From Candidatus Colimonas fimequi (GTDB lineage Bacteria; Bacillota; Clostridia; Peptostreptococcales; Anaerovoracaceae), in contig JAGHTQ010000124.1 in the NCBI GenBank assembly GCA_018065295.1, forward strand, positions 1 to 9,572: a stretch of DNA of 9,572 bases, written 5' to 3'. The notes beneath the pieces were generated by a model that saw only the letters and a list, made by a program, of their open reading frames with translations, did no database searches and was not told the DNA's origin. Below, one piece after another: positions 6,962 to 9,572 of the stretch. The position numbers were made by a program, and so were the translations under genes. The first letter of the stretch is position 1, and the number at the start of each line of letters is the position of its first letter.

Positions 6962-8098
6962 ATGAAGAAGACAATGGAAGAGTACATCAATGAGACATCA
7001 GCTGTAATGCTGCATAATATTGAGAATCGAGATGAGCTTATTAAGCCAATAATAAGCAGGCTCTGTTCTAATCCGTCCATTACGACTCTATCCATTGTCG
7101 CATCAGGCTCGTCGTATAATGCGGCACTATCTGCACTTGCTTTTATGCGAGCTCATTTGCCTTGGCAGATTGAACTAATAACTCCATTTGAGTTCACTTA
7201 TTATGGTGGTACCTGCAGGAATAGAGAGTACCTCTTCATTTCCCAGAGCGGAAATAGCACTAATACACTCGAGGCAGTACGCTCCGCAAATGACAGAGGA
7301 ATTCACACTACACTTCTTACAGGCAACGCCGATTCTTCGATTGCGCAGGCTGCAGACGATACAATCCTCTACGGTGTAGGCGAGGAATCAGTTGGATACG
7401 TAACGAAAGGCGTGAGCACACTTACTCTCTTCCTTATGCTGCTGGCCCTTGAATACCCTCAGACTTCGAAATCCGGTAGTATTGGCCGAGGCACCTGCAG
7501 CAGAATACTGGAGCAGCTCACTAGCGCAGCGATCAACCATCAGAACATGTATAAATGGGCGCAGTACTTCTGCGAGAGCAATCGCAACGCTCTGCTTAAC
7601 ATGAAGCACATCCTCATAATCAGCTGCGGCTGCAATATGGGAACCGCTCGAGAAGGCGCCCTCAAGATTTCAGAGATGACTCACGTCCAGACATCAGTGT
7701 ATGAGATCGAAGAATTCCTGCACGGACCTGACCTGCAGCTCACTCCAGAGTATACACTCTTCTTCATAGAAGGCGGAGATTCTGCTGGAAGGAGGGTTAG
7801 AGAAGTGTATGAAGCTATTAGGGTAATTACTCCTCATGCATTCCTAATCACGCCTGATGCCGAGCTGCTATCGATGCAGTTAACTAATCAGTGCGCATCA
7901 GCACTTGTGCAGGATAAGGCTGAGATTCATTTGACTAAAGCAATCTATTCGCCGCTATATCTTACAGCGGCATTTCAATATATCGCATACTGGGTAGCTA
8001 AGGAGCTGAATATAACAGGCGAGCACCCTCTGTATGCCAGATTTGAGGAGATAATTCAGTGCAAGACAGACCTCTACACTGAGGATTCTCCATTCTAG
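6962..8098 (+). CDS. GlmS-like double-SIS sugar-amine phosphate deglycase/isomerase
   Basis: The 378-residue protein has two SIS domains (about 30-165 and 205-350) and no glutaminase domain, so it is not GlmS itself. Motifs include ASGSSYNAA (47-55), ISQSGNSTNTLEA (93-105, phosphate loop), TKGVSTLTL (148-156), the ALKISEMT segment (233-240) and EEFLHGP (250-256). E238 and H254 have the 16-residue spacing of the catalytic pair in GlmS and FraB. The pattern fits the AgaS/FrlB/GfrF group that cleaves 6-phosphorylated fructosamines or glucosylamines. It is much diverged from the first SIS gene of this operon, so it probably handles another substrate, for example a glucosylamine or Heyns-type phosphate; that is inference. 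AGGAG (6949-6953) lies eight bases before the ATG. Confidence 0.87.
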   Translation: MKKTMEEYINETSAVMLHNIENRDELIKPIISRLCSNPSITTLSIVASGSSYNAALSALAFMRAHLPWQIELITPFEFTYYGGTCRNREYLFISQSGNSTNTLEAVRSANDRGIHTTLLTGNADSSIAQAADDTILYGVGEESVGYVTKGVSTLTLFLMLLALEYPQTSKSGSIGRGTCSRILEQLTSAAINHQNMYKWAQYFCESNRNALLNMKHILIISCGCNMGTAREGALKISEMTHVQTSVYEIEEFLHGPDLQLTPEYTLFFIEGGDSAGRRVREVYEAIRVITPHAFLITPDAELLSMQLTNQCASALVQDKAEIHLTKAIYSPLYLTAAFQYIAYWVAKELNITGEHPLYARFEEIIQCKTDLYTEDSPF

Positions 8099-8114
8099 AG
8101 AGAAGGTTGATATT
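8099..8114 (+). promoter_or_regulatory. Ribosome binding site pointing to an AUU start at 8112
   Basis: AGAGAAGG (8099-8106) stands five bases before an in-frame ATT at 8112. Between the in-frame stop at 8052 and the ATG at 8145 there is no ATG, GTG or TTG in this frame. Only rare candidates exist: CTG 8079, ATT 8085, 8112 and 8130, and ATC 8115. The ATG at 8145 has no comparable ribosome site. Starting at 8112 adds (M)IRDFYIKTFR, a typical polar N terminus of MATE proteins. Confidence 0.45.
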
Positions 8115-8144
8115 ATCAGAGACTTCTATATTAAGACATTTCGA

Positions 8145-9443
8145 ATGCTCCTTCCAATTGTCGGACAGAGCCTTATTGGAATAGGTATGGGCGTAGTAGA
8201 CGTCTTTATGCTAGGACGAGTAGGCGAAATTGCATTGGCAGGCGCGTCAATTGGAAATCAGTTCTACTATATATTCAATCTCTTTTCATTCGGTCTAATA
8301 TCCGGCGCCACCGTAATGACTGCTCAATACTGGGGCGTCCAGGATATTGTTCGAATCGAGAGAACACTCGCAATGATTCTCAAGATTGTCGTAATCATAT
8401 CATTGTTATTCACCATTGCAGCGATGTTCGCACCAGAAATTATCATGCGAATCTTCACCAACGAAACCGCTGTAATTGCTGAAGGAACCAAGTACCTTAG
8501 AATCATATCATTCTCGTTCGTTGTGATGGGATGTGCTCAGACATACATATTCATCATGCGTTCAATCGAGCGAGTTAAGGCCGGCATGATAATATATGCC
8601 GTTATATTCGCAGCCAACATCGTATTCAACAGCATATTAATATTCGGTCCCCCTCAGATGGGTATCCGTGGCGCAGCGCTTGGCACACTTATGGCTCGTT
8701 CAATAGGATTCCTGCTCGCTGTACTATACGCACGAATCATCAAGCCCGAAGTTAAGGTGCGCTTCGAATATTTCCTGCATGTCGACAAGGATTTATTCAC
8801 ACTCTTCATCAAGCTAGGCCTCCCTGTTGTGCTTAACGAGTTATTCTGGGGAATCGCATTGTCAGCTCACGAAGTGATACTTGGGCATATGGGAAGCCCC
8901 GCAATTGCGGCTAATGCTGTTGCCAAGAACATACGCGACCTCATTATGGTATCAGCATACGGGCTCTCATCTGTCGCAGCCATCGAGGTCGGACAGACGC
9001 TAGGACGTGGCAACAAGCCCCTTGCCAGTAGGTACGCGAAGCGTTTTGTACTACTTGCAGGCTGCCTGGGTGCCATTGGCGGAATACTGCTCATGCTATG
9101 TACGGGCCCAATTCTACGCGTTATGGTACTATCGAGCGAGGCACAGATTAACCTCCGATATATGCTTCTCATAATGGGTATTCTTGCCTCACTACAATCC
9201 TTTGACGAGACAGCAACTGTCGGTATACTCCGTTCGGGCGGCGACACGCGCTTCAGTCTAATCCTTGATACAACAATGACGTGGGGCTTGTCAGTCACAC
9301 TCGGTGCAATCGCCGCATTCGTTCTGCATCTCAGCGTACCAATGGTATTCCTTACACTGAATGCAGATGTATTAGTGAAGATTCCATTTGTACTACATCG
9401 AATCAAGACCGGCAAATGGATGAATACCATAACAGAAGAATAG
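8145..9443 (+). CDS. MATE-family multidrug/metabolite efflux transporter
   Basis: The protein (432 residues from the ATG, about 443 if translation begins at ATT 8112) is an integral membrane protein with about twelve hydrophobic segments in two MatE repeats. Signatures are GMGVVDVFMLGRVGE (14-28), the matching second-repeat stretch around GHMGSPAIAANAV (about 247-259), and LRSGGDTRFS (about 361-370). The drawn start is the only standard one, yet it begins inside the first membrane helix and omits the usual short polar N terminus. Codons 8112-8144 encode such a segment and are preceded by a ribosome site, so I think the real start is probably ATT 8112. MATE proteins export cationic or aromatic compounds using Na+ or H+. 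Here it may export an amine by-product or toxic glycated compound, or it may just be an unrelated last gene. Its spacing of 13-46 bases suggests cotranscription. Confidence 0.93.
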   Translation: MLLPIVGQSLIGIGMGVVDVFMLGRVGEIALAGASIGNQFYYIFNLFSFGLISGATVMTAQYWGVQDIVRIERTLAMILKIVVIISLLFTIAAMFAPEIIMRIFTNETAVIAEGTKYLRIISFSFVVMGCAQTYIFIMRSIERVKAGMIIYAVIFAANIVFNSILIFGPPQMGIRGAALGTLMARSIGFLLAVLYARIIKPEVKVRFEYFLHVDKDLFTLFIKLGLPVVLNELFWGIALSAHEVILGHMGSPAIAANAVAKNIRDLIMVSAYGLSSVAAIEVGQTLGRGNKPLASRYAKRFVLLAGCLGAIGGILLMLCTGPILRVMVLSSEAQINLRYMLLIMGILASLQSFDETATVGILRSGGDTRFSLILDTTMTWGLSVTLGAIAAFVLHLSVPMVFLTLNADVLVKIPFVLHRIKTGKWMNTITEE

Positions 9444-9449
9444 ACATTC

Positions 9450-9481
9450 AAAAAAAGAAGCCTGGATAATTCCAAGCTTCT
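9450..9481 (-). terminator. Intrinsic terminator for the convergent minus-strand gene
   Basis: The arms 9456-9465 and 9472-9481 form a ten-base-pair stem with a six-base loop. Read on the - strand it is AGAAGCTTGG, loop, CCAGGCTTCT, with one G-U wobble, and six further T residues follow directly. On the + strand the same position is a C-A mismatch and only a mixed AT stretch follows, so the signal is oriented for - strand transcription. It begins seven bases after the MATE stop and six bases past the stop of the minus-strand frame. Confidence 0.75.
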
Positions 9482-9486
9482 AGATA

Positions 9487-9572
9487 TTATTTAGTTGAAT
9501 AGAATTTTTGATTCTTACTTTTTGGATGTTCAGGTATTGTCATTTGCAACTCATTTGATTCTATGAGAGGAT
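9487..9572 (-). CDS. C-terminal tail of an unidentified convergent gene
   Basis: On the - strand one frame is open from the right edge for 27 codons and ends in TAA at 9489-9487, six bases before an intrinsic terminator of matching orientation. The tail is polar and lysine-rich (PLIESNELQMTIPEHPKSKN, then QKFYSTK). The other two - strand frames have stops in this stretch. The frame is too short for any family assignment. The well-placed terminator is the main support that it is a real gene end, and its base composition is visibly more AT-rich than the + strand operon. Confidence 0.42.
   Translation of the reverse strand, partial: PLIESNELQMTIPEHPKSKNQKFYSTK

Noticed and set aside
8867..9475. 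A 202-codon open frame on the - strand opposite the MATE gene
   Set aside because: The + strand frame encodes a clear MATE protein with conserved motifs; the opposite frame has basic, low-complexity residues, no ribosome site and no recognisable family. It is a shadow.

Overview
The window looks like a chromosomal catabolic operon from a low-to-mid-GC Gram-positive anaerobe, probably of the Clostridia/Eubacteriales type. The clues are strong AGGAGG-type ribosome binding sites, very tight gene spacing, AGA-rich arginine usage, and best recalled matches to Bacillus/Clostridium-type proteins. Nothing in the window fixes the species. Ten complete or partial genes run on the + strand from the left edge to about 9.44 kb, and the tail of one convergent gene enters on the - strand at the right edge. 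No gap exceeds 70 bases until the last 130 bases.

Layout: (1) 1-465, C-terminal part of an NhaC-type Na+-coupled antiporter-like permease; (2) 483-2021, YtcJ-like amidohydrolase with altered metal-site motifs; (3) 2023-3042, FrlB-like SIS-domain fructosamine-6-phosphate deglycase; (4) a 69-base gap with a GC-rich hairpin and T tract; (5) 3112-3906, FrlD-like PfkB kinase; (6) 3909-4772, Amidohydro_2 TIM-barrel hydrolase; (7) 4775-5203, YjbQ-family protein; (8, 9) 5214-6050 and 6053-6904, two tandem FrlC/xylose-isomerase-like TIM barrels, the first of which has lost three of four metal ligands; (10) a 57-base gap with a perfect inverted repeat; (11) 6962-8098, a second, GlmS-like SIS deglycase/isomerase; (12) a MATE transporter ending at 9443, which may start at a non-standard AUU; (13) a - strand terminator and the last 27 codons of a convergent gene.

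The core trio (FrlB-like deglycase, FrlD-like kinase, FrlC-like epimerase) is the known toolkit for Amadori products such as fructoselysine: the kinase phosphorylates C6 of the sugar, the deglycase splits the product into glucose-6-phosphate and the free amine, and the epimerase converts the psicose form. What is unusual is the surrounding set. There are two SIS enzymes, two FrlC-like proteins, two amidohydrolases of different families, a YjbQ protein, and transporters of the NhaC and MATE types instead of an ABC importer or PTS. I infer a locus for a modified or more varied set of glycated amines (for example N-acylated, cyclised or peptide-linked Amadori or Heyns compounds), with the hydrolases trimming the aglycone. 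The true substrate cannot be read from the sequence, and no regulator lies within the window.
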